Assembly: GCA_009936765.1 (NCBI GenBank) | Contig: JAACDL010000033.1 | Location: forward strand, 1-49,509 | Direction of reading: 5' to 3' | Length of the DNA: 49,509 bases | From: Methanobacteriota archaeon | GTDB lineage: Archaea > Thermoplasmatota > Poseidoniia > Poseidoniales > Poseidoniaceae | Shown here: positions 17,757-26,129 of the stretch, piece after piece | Layout of the letters: the number at the start of each line of letters is the position of its first letter | Position numbering within the stretch: the first letter of the stretch is position 1 | The notes under the pieces: generated by a model | Databases searched by the model: none | What the model was told of the DNA's origin: nothing | Seen by the model: only the letters and a program-made list of their open reading frames with translations | Position numbers and translations under genes: made by a program

Positions 17757-17764
17757 TATTAAAT
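17757..17764 (-). promoter_or_regulatory. TATA-like box for the M28 peptidase gene
   Basis: TATTTAAT on the minus strand is centred about 27 bases before the ATG at 17734. This is the archaeal TATA-to-start-of-transcript distance, so the mRNA would begin at or near the start codon. Confidence 0.5.
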
Positions 17765-17781
17765 ACCTCATTTGAACTCGG

Positions 17782-17791
17782 TTATTTGTAA
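17782..17791 (+). promoter_or_regulatory. TATA-like box for the PKD metalloprotease gene
   Basis: TTATTTGTAA lies about 38 bases before the ATG at 17824. Transcription would start about 12 bases before the ATG, leaving room for the AAGGTG ribosome binding site at 17812-17817. Confidence 0.4.
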
Positions 17792-17823
17792 TGCAGTGAT
17801 GCGTTTCCCTAAAGGTGTGTTAA

Positions 17824-20800
17824 ATGTCCGAACCGTGCTCTACTCGTGCTTACACACTTCTCCTAATATTCATGCTCTCTGCAATGTCTCCATTGGCATC
17901 TGCAGACCCAGCTGAAGAACCCGCTCTTGAGCCGGATGAATTCACCCCTGTGTTTGCAGATATAGATGATTTCACGCCCACTGGAGCCCACCCCTATATG
18001 ATCCCAGATAGTAATCAATCACTTTACAGTGCTACAAGATTGATGAAACAATCATGGGTTGACGAGGGAATGCCTGGCGTTGAGATCGCAACATCACCAC
18101 AAGCAAAAACAAGCGGTAGAGCGTGCACACCATACGGCGAAGGAGACACTGCTACTGTTCCAACCTCCGGTGGCTCAATTGATGTAACCATCGAGAAGAC
18201 AACTTCAACAGCCGCATTCATGGTTCAGACCGGAAGGACTGTTTCTTCTACTGTTCTGAATAATTGGGCAAGTACTTGGGATTCAACAGTATATCCAACT
18301 CTAATGACTTACTTTGGGAAGGACTACTTCGACGGCAGAGGAATTGCTGCCCCAGACGTGGATAACAATTGCCAGATTGAGATTGTAATCTATGCAATAG
18401 ATGGCGCATACAATATTGGAGGTTATTTCTCACCAGGTATGTCTTCTTCAAGAGAAGCTATTTTCATTGATATTGATGATGCTCCTCTCGCATGGTCGAA
18501 GGTTATTCTAGCTCACGAACTTCAACACTTAATGCACAACGCTCTCGATCCGTACGAGAATTTGTGGATTGATGAAGGAGCAGCAGATATGGCTGCTTTC
18601 CTTTGCTTTGGAGGTTCTTCAACCCTTTACGGGCACGTCAATGCTTGGACTACTGCTAGTGAAATATCTGTTCGTTGGTGGAATCAAAGAATCGCAGATT
18701 ATGGAGGAGGATTCATCTTCCTACTGTATTTAGCAGACCACCTTGGAGGGGGTCCAGCGATTAGAAAACTAGCCCAGGATTCATCTACTGGGGCTTCCGG
18801 AATAGAAGACCTTGCTAGAAACCCAATTGGGGCCACACCCGGCGTTATAGGTCGTGATTTCATCGATATATACACAAACTTCACGATTGCTGCAACCCTA
18901 GATAGCGATCAAGGAATTTATGGAATGTCTAACCTTTACATGACTCCAGCATGCGGATCTAGTGACTTCTGTAGAATACAACCTGCTGACACCAATAGCG
19001 ATTGGATCGGACCTTGGTCATCGACTGGTAACACAGTTGAAGGCTGGGGCGTTCAAGTCTTCAAATTCACACCTGGTTCAGCATCACCTGCGCCACTTAC
19101 CATGCGCTTTACTGGAGACGTTCCAGGAATGGATGGAGTAATAATGAGTAGAGCGTCTGCTGATGGCATCTACACTCGCTCGGACATAAATTTCAACGGA
19201 GCAGTTGGTACTGCGTTAGTACCTGGATTTGGAAACTTAACCGATGAAATTTGGGCAATAACATGGTATGCTGCGAACAAGGGTGACTGCGATTACACAT
19301 CTTGTGGAGGATCATACCCTCAAGCAGTAATAGATGTGGAAGCCGCTCGCATTACATCTCCTGCTACTTTGAGCCTTAATTCTACAGTTCTCGCAGATAG
19401 AGATGGAGATTCTATGATAGATACTGCTGAGATTGAATTTAACGTTCTTTCAAATGCATTCTTCGAAGATTTAGATGTTGAGATCCAAGTACGAAATTCA
19501 TCTGGTATTGTTCTTGATACAATGGAAACTAGAGTACAAGCTGGCGGAGGAGTGGATGTCTCTACTAAGTTCTGGTACACTGCAAAAGACAGCGAAGTAC
19601 ATACCTTCCATCTGACCATGAGAGATATGCTAGGGGATTTGATTGACAATACTCAAACCGGTGCGCAGTTCATGGATAACATGAAGCCTGTATCCAATGC
19701 AAGCATCGATACAGTCGATGCTCAAACATGGGACAATATTCAATTCGTAGGAAATGGATTTGATGCATGGGGCCTCTCTCTGGCAAACAACACATTACCT
19801 TACTTGGACGACCCTGTTGCATATGCATGGGATTTCGATGATGGTAACACCTCATCTCTCAAGAGTCCAGTTCGACCTTATCTTGAAGTCGGGCAATACA
19901 ATGCCTCGCTAAGAGTAATGGACCAAGGAGGAACTTGGTCTCAATCTGATGTCAAGTCAATCAACATCACTGACACGAGCCTACCAAATCCAATAATCAC
20001 CGTTAATGGCCTTGTTATTGAAGATAACATTTCAATTCTAACTGGACAAATTGTTCAATTTGGTGCTGAAAGGACTACAGACAATGTCCCTGTAAATAAT
20101 CTACAATTTACTTGGGATTGGGGAGATGGTGAATTAGAAGGCGGTAAGGGTGTTTCTTCCGCATACCACCTGTGGGCTGATGGATTAACTGCAGTCACAA
20201 CATATAACCTAACTTTGACTGTTGATGATGGAGTTAACACTGCTTCCAAGATCATTCAAGTATTCGTAAACAACCGTGCACCGGGACAGATAAATTCTGA
20301 TGTGATAATTACTGAGACATTTACTGCCACAATGCTACCAAATGTGTTTGAAGATGAAGACGGAGTATTGGTTGAATGGAATTGGAATTTCGACGAAGGA
20401 GTAAATCTTGATGGTGGAATAGTTGACAGAACTGACCTTTTCGTTGAGATGATGTCAGCCAACCAAAACCCAATGGCTGCATGGTCCACACCTGGAATCA
20501 AATTAGTCAATATCACTGTCTTAGATAACGATGGAGCTGCTGCAAGTGCTCAAATGACGGTGCAGGTATTGAATCAACTACCCGTAGCACAATTCACTGT
20601 ACGTGACTCAGGCTCAGCCGGCAGCCCAATTATCGACTTCAGAATAGATGACGGCCAAGTTGATGTGCCTTACACATTTGATGGAAGGTCGAGTTTTGAC
20701 CCTGATGGACAAGTTGGAGATTCAACTGACTTGACATTTAACTGGACATTCTCAGATGGTACAACTTCTGAACAATCTCTGGTCACTCATAACTTCTCAA

Positions 20801-22002
20801 CCCCTGGTGAACACTTTGTAACCCTGTATGTGATAGATGAGAATGGAATGTCCAGCGAACAAAGAACACTATCTATTAGGATTCAAAACCCTAAGCCAAT
20901 TATCTCTGTCAAGATATTCGATGTTTGGTTTGATGACGAGTTAGTCACTTCAACAACCCCTCTTCCAGAAGGATCATCTTTCGACTATTCACATACTTTT
21001 GATGATGAAGGAAATGTGGTCACAACCCCTGACCAGGTACTATACTTCGACTCGTTAGGAACAAGAGACGGAGATAGATCCTATGAAGGGAGATTCGTAC
21101 CCCTTGAATCTAATAACTCTGATTGGAATGGAATTGTAGAATATTCTTGGGACTTTGGAGATGCCACTCCAATTTCACATGAACCAATGCCTTGGCATTC
21201 ATTCGAAAGACCAGGAACATACAAGGTATCTCTAACTGTAAGAGATTCATACTTGACAGGTGATGTCACTAGAGCAACTTTCACTGTAGTGGTGAACCAA
21301 CCTCCGGTCATCGGTGATTTCGACATAGTTGAAACAATCTATGTTGGTGATTCGATAGTTCTGGATGCCAACATTACAGACGCTGAAGATATTTCTGAAT
21401 ATGTTATTTGGAGAGATTTAGATGTTAATGACGGATTACACACCGATAGAGACGAAAGAATCTCTTCCAACATTATTGTACGATGGGAATTTGATGTCAA
21501 CTTTGATGAAGACGGAAACGAAGATACTGCTGATGATTGGATAACACCATCAGGTGCTGATGGGATTAGAGTTGCTGCAAGTTGGGATGATGAAGGAATA
21601 ACCATTGTCAGAGTATCTGTGTGCGATGGAATGGGCGTCTGCGTAGAAAAAGATGCTGAGTTAACAATTCTGGCTAAAGAAGACGCTGAAACAAGTCTCT
21701 CTGACTTCTCTGTCCAAGATTGGCAAGACTGGTTAGTAGATGCTAGCGGCGAATCGATGGTAATTCTAGCTCTAATTGTTGCAGTATTGGTTCTTGGATG
21801 GGCAGTAATGCGTAGCCCTACTGAGATTGAAGAAGATGCTGAACAAGCAGCAGCGACATACGAAGTTGATGAAGTTCAATCCTACGGAGGCGTTCTTGGA
21901 ATGGACCAGCACACACCACCTCCTGCTCCAGGCATACTCTCGAAAGATGAACGTCGGAGTGACTCTTCTGGCTACATTAGACCACTCAGAAGAAGACGCT
22001 GA
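17824..22002 (+). CDS. Giant surface metalloprotease with PKD domains and C-terminal membrane anchor
   Basis: 1392 aa. A signal peptide (to about residue 27) is followed by a zinc metalloprotease domain with H231-E-L-Q-H235 and a downstream glutamate, E251, in LWIDEGAADMA, a gluzincin-like arrangement near the M30 hyicolysin or M6 groups. A beta-rich region follows, then about six PKD or PKD-like Ig domains (WDFDDG near 667, WDWGDG near 764, WNWNFDEG near 852, FNWTFSDG near 972, YSWDFGDA near 1108 and a degenerate last one near 1221). A membrane helix (about 1310-1330) and a cytoplasmic tail ending in RPLRRRR close it. It should act outside the cell on proteins or polymers. Neighbouring an M28 peptidase fits protein scavenging. 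Confidence 0.88.
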   Translation: MSEPCSTRAYTLLLIFMLSAMSPLASADPAEEPALEPDEFTPVFADIDDFTPTGAHPYMIPDSNQSLYSATRLMKQSWVDEGMPGVEIATSPQAKTSGRACTPYGEGDTATVPTSGGSIDVTIEKTTSTAAFMVQTGRTVSSTVLNNWASTWDSTVYPTLMTYFGKDYFDGRGIAAPDVDNNCQIEIVIYAIDGAYNIGGYFSPGMSSSREAIFIDIDDAPLAWSKVILAHELQHLMHNALDPYENLWIDEGAADMAAFLCFGGSSTLYGHVNAWTTASEISVRWWNQRIADYGGGFIFLLYLADHLGGGPAIRKLAQDSSTGASGIEDLARNPIGATPGVIGRDFIDIYTNFTIAATLDSDQGIYGMSNLYMTPACGSSDFCRIQPADTNSDWIGPWSSTGNTVEGWGVQVFKFTPGSASPAPLTMRFTGDVPGMDGVIMSRASADGIYTRSDINFNGAVGTALVPGFGNLTDEIWAITWYAANKGDCDYTSCGGSYPQAVIDVEAARITSPATLSLNSTVLADRDGDSMIDTAEIEFNVLSNAFFEDLDVEIQVRNSSGIVLDTMETRVQAGGGVDVSTKFWYTAKDSEVHTFHLTMRDMLGDLIDNTQTGAQFMDNMKPVSNASIDTVDAQTWDNIQFVGNGFDAWGLSLANNTLPYLDDPVAYAWDFDDGNTSSLKSPVRPYLEVGQYNASLRVMDQGGTWSQSDVKSINITDTSLPNPIITVNGLVIEDNISILTGQIVQFGAERTTDNVPVNNLQFTWDWGDGELEGGKGVSSAYHLWADGLTAVTTYNLTLTVDDGVNTASKIIQVFVNNRAPGQINSDVIITETFTATMLPNVFEDEDGVLVEWNWNFDEGVNLDGGIVDRTDLFVEMMSANQNPMAAWSTPGIKLVNITVLDNDGAAASAQMTVQVLNQLPVAQFTVRDSGSAGSPIIDFRIDDGQVDVPYTFDGRSSFDPDGQVGDSTDLTFNWTFSDGTTSEQSLVTHNFSTPGEHFVTLYVIDENGMSSEQRTLSIRIQNPKPIISVKIFDVWFDDELVTSTTPLPEGSSFDYSHTFDDEGNVVTTPDQVLYFDSLGTRDGDRSYEGRFVPLESNNSDWNGIVEYSWDFGDATPISHEPMPWHSFERPGTYKVSLTVRDSYLTGDVTRATFTVVVNQPPVIGDFDIVETIYVGDSIVLDANITDAEDISEYVIWRDLDVNDGLHTDRDERISSNIIVRWEFDVNFDEDGNEDTADDWITPSGADGIRVAASWDDEGITIVRVSVCDGMGVCVEKDAELTILAKEDAETSLSDFSVQDWQDWLVDASGESMVILALIVAVLVLGWAVMRSPTEIEEDAEQAAATYEVDEVQSYGGVLGMDQHTPPPAPGILSKDERRSDSSGYIRPLRRRR

Positions 22003-22034
22003 AGGTAAAGGAGATTAACCTCCGACCACACCTT

Positions 22035-22051
22035 ACCCTCCGTAGGAGGGT
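22035..22051. other. Perfect 7-bp hairpin just before the acidic surface protein gene
   Basis: ACCCTCC, a GTA loop and GGAGGGT pair perfectly. The right arm contains the GGAGG ribosome binding site of the ATG at 22058, so the hairpin could hide that site or end the upstream transcript. No T-run follows. Confidence 0.5.
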
Positions 22052-22057
22052 GTGAGC

Positions 22058-23056
22058 ATGAGAATTCGGCTGGCTGTATTTTTGGCGCTAGTATTCTTGA
22101 TACCGATGATCACGCCTACCGAACTGTCTCCAATCAGAGAGGCAACAGCTGAATCGAATTGTGACGGTGGCGAATTTGTAACTCCTAATTGGAACAAAAC
22201 TGTCGAAAGACACGCCAAAGTACCCAACGTAAAAGACTTTGAAAACGACTATGCAAAAAACAAAAGAAATCGTGACAGAGATAATGACGATGATGAAGAG
22301 CAAGATGATGATGAAGAAATCATCTACGAAGGTCCAGAAGAAGAATGGATGTCATTCGGATTTGATAATGAACTATCATTACTCAGGGATGATTTCCAAA
22401 CTACAATGTTGATTGGCAATGATGCTGTTGGAACTTTAACAGTAAACCTAGACCACGAAAGGCGCACTACTATTTGCGTAACTATAGAGACTACAAATAA
22501 TTCCTATAACCCATCTGCTGACGTTTATCTGATGACTGACACTCAATATGACCGCTATACTGCTGCATACGATGTTGATCATGGCGCCTGGGGAGGCAGA
22601 AGTTACGAAGCCGAATTAAACGAAATTTCTCCGGAGTGGAGAAGTTTCAACATAGCAGGCTGGCAAACTTTCAGAGATTCGCACCAGTATGAAGATATCA
22701 AAGAGGTATCTTTCTCCGTGTCATTAGATGGGCCTGAGATTAGCAGTGGTCTTTTCGGCGGAGATACAAACCAATATTTCAACATAGTAATAGACAACAC
22801 AAATAATTCTCATTCAGGAGATGCATTGCCTGAAACCACTATTGCAGCATATGTATCTGTTGTTTCTGAAGAAAGGTCGACAATACTACCAAACTGGACA
22901 GTATCAATAGTTTGTTGCGGATTGATGATAGCAACAATGGTGATTCCAATTCTCATGAACAAGCGCTACATGGAAGCTGGATTAAGCCTAACTTCTGAAA
23001 ATCAGCAACTCGACAAAGGCTTAGTTCCGTCATTGGAACAGACTGAGAATAATTAG
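22058..23056 (+). CDS. Acidic secreted protein with C-terminal membrane anchor, unknown function
   Basis: 332 aa from ATG 22058, which has GGAGG eight bases upstream; a GTG at 22052 overlaps the hairpin and is less likely. A signal peptide is followed by a highly charged low-complexity stretch (KNKRNRDRDNDDDEEQDDDEE, about residues 70-90), then a beta-rich domain of about 170 residues with a pattern of alternating strands and several Asn-x-Ser/Thr sequons, and a membrane helix (SIVCCGLMIATMVIPILM). No family is recognised. It ends in TAG, one of only two certain TAG stops in the window, and overlaps the convergent aroD stop by four bases. Confidence 0.7.
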   Translation: MRIRLAVFLALVFLIPMITPTELSPIREATAESNCDGGEFVTPNWNKTVERHAKVPNVKDFENDYAKNKRNRDRDNDDDEEQDDDEEIIYEGPEEEWMSFGFDNELSLLRDDFQTTMLIGNDAVGTLTVNLDHERRTTICVTIETTNNSYNPSADVYLMTDTQYDRYTAAYDVDHGAWGGRSYEAELNEISPEWRSFNIAGWQTFRDSHQYEDIKEVSFSVSLDGPEISSGLFGGDTNQYFNIVIDNTNNSHSGDALPETTIAAYVSVVSEERSTILPNWTVSIVCCGLMIATMVIPILMNKRYMEAGLSLTSENQQLDKGLVPSLEQTENN

Positions 23057-23847
23057 TATTCCAGTAATGTCCATGCATCACGAAGGTCTCTAACGTTGAT
23101 TAGGCCTTTATCCGAGATGCGGAATTCATTCCTCATAGTAGCATATACTAGACTCTGATCAAGCATTGGTGCGTGTACTCTAGCCCAGTCTCCGCCACCG
23201 TTGATAGCCATAAGACTGTGACTCAGTCCTTCGCCCTTCAGTTCGACTGCAGCCTCAACAATTTGAAGAGCGTCGCTTGGGTTATGAGCAGTTCCACAGA
23301 ACTTTACAATATCTCCAAACTCCTGATTTTCCTTAACAAGTGTAACTATATCTGCAGAATCTGGGATTCCGTTGATGTCATGCTTGGATGCAATGATTTT
23401 ACATTCGTTCTTTGAAGCCGCTTCATGAAGTGATTTGCGGACTGAGTCTTCAATAGATAGTTCGAGGTCAATCCATGACACCTTAGAATCGATTGCCTTC
23501 TCTAGAATAGCGATTCTTTCTGATTCGATTCCAGGGAAGTAGCCGCCTTCTGAGACCGGCCTTACTGTGAATACAACAGGAAGTGGTAGTCCTTCTTTCA
23601 AAGAAGAAATTGTAGCATCAACATCGACTTCAGACATGTCGCTAGTATCCCACTCGTTCTCAGGAGGTAGTGAGACCTTCTCTCCTTCTTCTTCTTCTGA
23701 AATTGTAGGATCTGGGCGAACTAAATACAGACGGTCGAATCTAACTTCGACCATATCCGCACCTGCTAAATTAGCACGTGCTGCTTCATCTGTCATTTCT
23801 TCGACGGTTATTCCATCTAGAGCAACGCATACTTTTGGGTCAGCCAT
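23053..23847 (-). CDS. aroD: Type I 3-dehydroquinate dehydratase
   Basis: 264 aa. It converts 3-dehydroquinate to 3-dehydroshikimate, the third step of the shikimate pathway, by a Schiff-base mechanism. Motifs: VEVRFDRL (33-40), FTVRPVSEGG (93-102), the general base His156 in IIASKHD, and the Schiff-base lysine, probably Lys182 in IVKFCGTA. An acidic insertion of about 35 residues (42-76, with SEEEEGEK) follows the first motif and is not typical of the family. Type I enzymes are usual in archaea. No other shikimate gene is adjacent. It is transcribed divergently from gyrB and its mRNA leader appears short. Confidence 0.92.
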   Translation of the reverse strand: MADPKVCVALDGITVEEMTDEAARANLAGADMVEVRFDRLYLVRPDPTISEEEEGEKVSLPPENEWDTSDMSEVDVDATISSLKEGLPLPVVFTVRPVSEGGYFPGIESERIAILEKAIDSKVSWIDLELSIEDSVRKSLHEAASKNECKIIASKHDINGIPDSADIVTLVKENQEFGDIVKFCGTAHNPSDALQIVEAAVELKGEGLSHSLMAINGGGDWARVHAPMLDQSLVYATMRNEFRISDKGLINVRDLRDAWTLLEY

Positions 23848-24018
23848 GCTGTCGGCGACCTAACCTTCTTCATTAACGGTTGCGATTAATTATGTGAACG
23901 AAACATGGCTGTTTTTGGATAGAATTGACAAAAATCGCTCTGATTTTATTTCTTTAAACAGGCACATCTGAAGCTGGTTTTTGGCTATGTTCATATACCC
24001 CCTCCGACACCCTATTGT

Positions 24019-24036
24019 TTGTGTACGAGTATACAA
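24019..24036. promoter_or_regulatory. Imperfect palindrome, possible operator upstream of gyrB
   Basis: TTGTGTAC, a GA spacer and GTATACAA are inverted copies with one mismatch out of eight. Its position, about 145 bases before the gyrB ATG, and its two-fold symmetry suggest a regulator dimer site. No regulator is identified. Confidence 0.35.
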
Positions 24037-24041
24037 GGTGC

Positions 24042-24064
24042 AATCGCCAGACTGAGGCGATTTT
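24042..24064 (+). terminator. Hairpin plus T-run, terminator-like, in the gyrB leader region
   Basis: AATCGCC and GGCGATT form a perfect 7-bp stem with a 7-base loop (AGACTGA), and the sequence runs on as TTTT. This would end a short plus-strand transcript starting upstream of gyrB, or attenuate a long gyrB leader. Confidence 0.4.
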
Positions 24065-24179
24065 ACTACTGTAATCAATAGTGCAAGAAAAAGCCAAGAA
24101 TAAGGCGCTAAATTGCGAGAAATAAAGTACTAAAATTAAGTTTTTTCGTTACACAAAAAATAAACAATTAGGTGAGTTG

Positions 24180-26129
24180 ATGACCGAAGAATATAGTGCA
24201 CAGAGCATACAGGTGCTAGAAGGGCTGGAAGCCGTGCGGAAAAGACCAGGTATGTACCTGGGGGACCCGCATGACGGATCGGCACTACACCACTGTATCT
24301 GGGAAGTAGTAGACAACTCAGTAGACGAACATCTTGCAGGCCACACCGATTAGGTAGAAGTTCGCTTGAACCCAGATGGTTCACTATCGGTGCGAGACTA
24401 CGGAAGAGGAATTCCTGTCGGCATACACGAGGAATTCGGCATTTCGGCTGCAGAAGTCATCATGACAAAATTGCACGCTGGAGGAAAGTTTGACAACAGC
24501 TCATACAAAGTTTCAGGAGGACTACACGGAGTAGGAGTATCTGCAGTAAATGCTGTTTCGGAGTGGATGGAAGTAACCATTCATCGCGGAGGCGTCATTT
24601 ATCACCAAAGATACGAAGCAGGAGTCCCAACTAGCCCCTTGAAAGAAATTGGTTCCTGTGAAGACACAGGGACTTCGATTGTTTTCAAACCGGACTTAGG
24701 GATATTCACCCACATAACTGAATTCGAGTTCGAGCAAATTGATACAAGATTGAAGGAGACCTCATTCCTAAACGCAGGCTTGAAGATAGAGATTACCGAC
24801 AACCGTTCAGAAGATCCGCACGTCAGCACTCACCATTACGAAGGCGGATTAAGCGAATATGTAACTCAGATAAACTCGGGCAGAGAAATCCTTCACGCAG
24901 AAGTCATCCACATTACAGGTGAGAAAGAAATTGAGAAAGGCGACGTTAGTGTGGAATTGGCGCTTCAATGGTCTAATGCATTTAGCGAATCTATCCGCTG
25001 CTACACGAATATCATCCGTAACAAAGACGGAGGAACTCACATGTCAGGACTGAGAACTGCCCTAACGAGTTGTTTGAATTCTTATGCTAAGAAAAGAAAC
25101 ATGCTGAAAGGTGATGCTCTTTCTGGAGACGATGTAAGAGAAGGACTTGCTGCAATTGTTAGCGTAAAGCACCCTGACCCTTCTTTCTCATCCCAAACTA
25201 AAGACAAACTGGTTAGTAGTGAAGTAACTGGTATTGTTCAAACTGTTGTTTACGAGAAACTTGGAGACTTTTTCGAAGAGAATCCTTCGGTTGCTAAAAC
25301 TATTATCGAAAAGGCACTTTTGGCATCTAAAGCAAGAAAGGCTGCTCAGAAAGCTCGTGAATTGACTCGCCGAAAGGGAGTTTTGGAAGGAGGAGGACTG
25401 CCAGGTAAATTAGCAGATTGTCAATCCAGAGACCCTAGTGAATGTGAAGTATACTTGGTAGAAGGAGATTCTGCTGGTGGTTCTGCAAAGACAGGCAGAG
25501 ATAGAAGAATACAAGCAATTCTTCCACTCAGAGGTAAAATCCTGAATGTTGAAAGGCAGAAGCACAATCTGGTAAAAGTCTTCCAAAACCAGGAAATTCA
25601 GACCATGATACGTGCATTAGGTGCAGGAGTGGGCAATAACCCAGAGGATGAAGGCTCATTTGATACTTCAAAATTGAGATACTCAAAAATCATCATAATG
25701 ACTGACGCCGATATCGATGGAGCACACATTAGAACACTGATGCTTACGTTCTTGTGGAGGTTCATGCGACCTGCAATCTTAGAAGGCCACGTATACATTG
25801 CTCAGCCGCCTCTATTCCAACTATCAAAAGGAAGAGTCAGCAGATATGCATTCTCTGATGAAGAAAGGGATTCCATCATGGAAGACCTAAAGGGCGACAA
25901 TCCAAATGCCAAAATCGGAGTACAACGCTACAAAGGTCTTGGTGAAATGAATCCAGAACAATTGTGGACAACTACAATGGATCCTGAAAACAGAACTATG
26001 CTCAGGGTGACGGTTAAAGACGCGGAAGAATCAGATCGAATGTTTGAGATCTTGATGGGAGAAGATGTTCCTGATCGCAGGGCCTTCATTGAGCGTTATG
26101 CAAAGGAGGTGACAAACCTTGACATCTGA
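24180..26129 (+). CDS. gyrB: DNA gyrase subunit B, interrupted by an in-frame TAG at codon 58
   Basis: From ATG 24180 (GGTGA four bases upstream) the frame reads as a normal GyrB: the ATPase opening VLEGLEAVRKRPGMYLGD, then E42-V-V-D-N46-S-V-D-E-H-L-A-G. A TAG at 24351-24353 then interrupts the frame, which continues unshifted as VEVRLNPDGSLSVRDYGRGIP, GGLHGVGVSAVNA, the TOPRIM motif EVYLVEGDSAGGSA and DADIDGAHIRTL, to TGA at 26129. Total 649 codons, the normal GyrB length. The downstream part alone (from TTG 24366) would lack Glu42/Asn46 and could not hydrolyse ATP. GyrB introduces negative supercoils with GyrA, whose gene overlaps the 3' end. The TAG may be a nonsense mutation, a sequence error or a recoded codon. 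Confidence 0.93.
26105..26112 (+). promoter_or_regulatory. Ribosome binding site for the TTG start of gyrA
   Basis: GGAGGTGA, six bases before TTG 26119 and inside the 3' end of gyrB. It supports the unusual TTG start, because no ATG lies nearby in frame. Confidence 0.7.

Larger units (their letters stand above)
23848..24179. other. 332-base divergent intergenic region between aroD and gyrB
   Basis: This is the longest gene-free stretch. It is AT-rich at both ends. On the minus strand CATAATTAAT (about 23885-23894) is a TATA candidate for aroD. On the plus strand an AT-rich run (24115-24165) precedes gyrB. It also holds an imperfect palindrome (24019-24036) and a hairpin followed by TTTT (24042-24064), described separately. 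Short open frames on either strand lack a ribosome binding site, and no tRNA-like fold is seen. Confidence 0.7.

Noticed and set aside
24136..24384. Minus-strand open frames over the gyrB start
   Set aside because: They are reverse readings of the conserved GyrB N-terminus, which is clearly coding on the plus strand.
24180..26129. Pyrrolysine or a genome-wide altered TAG code as the explanation for the gyrB stop
   Set aside because: TAG is used as a true stop at 23054-23056 and 38384-38386, where readthrough would run into antisense or a nearby stop, and no Pyl genes are in the window. It stays possible only as local recoding.
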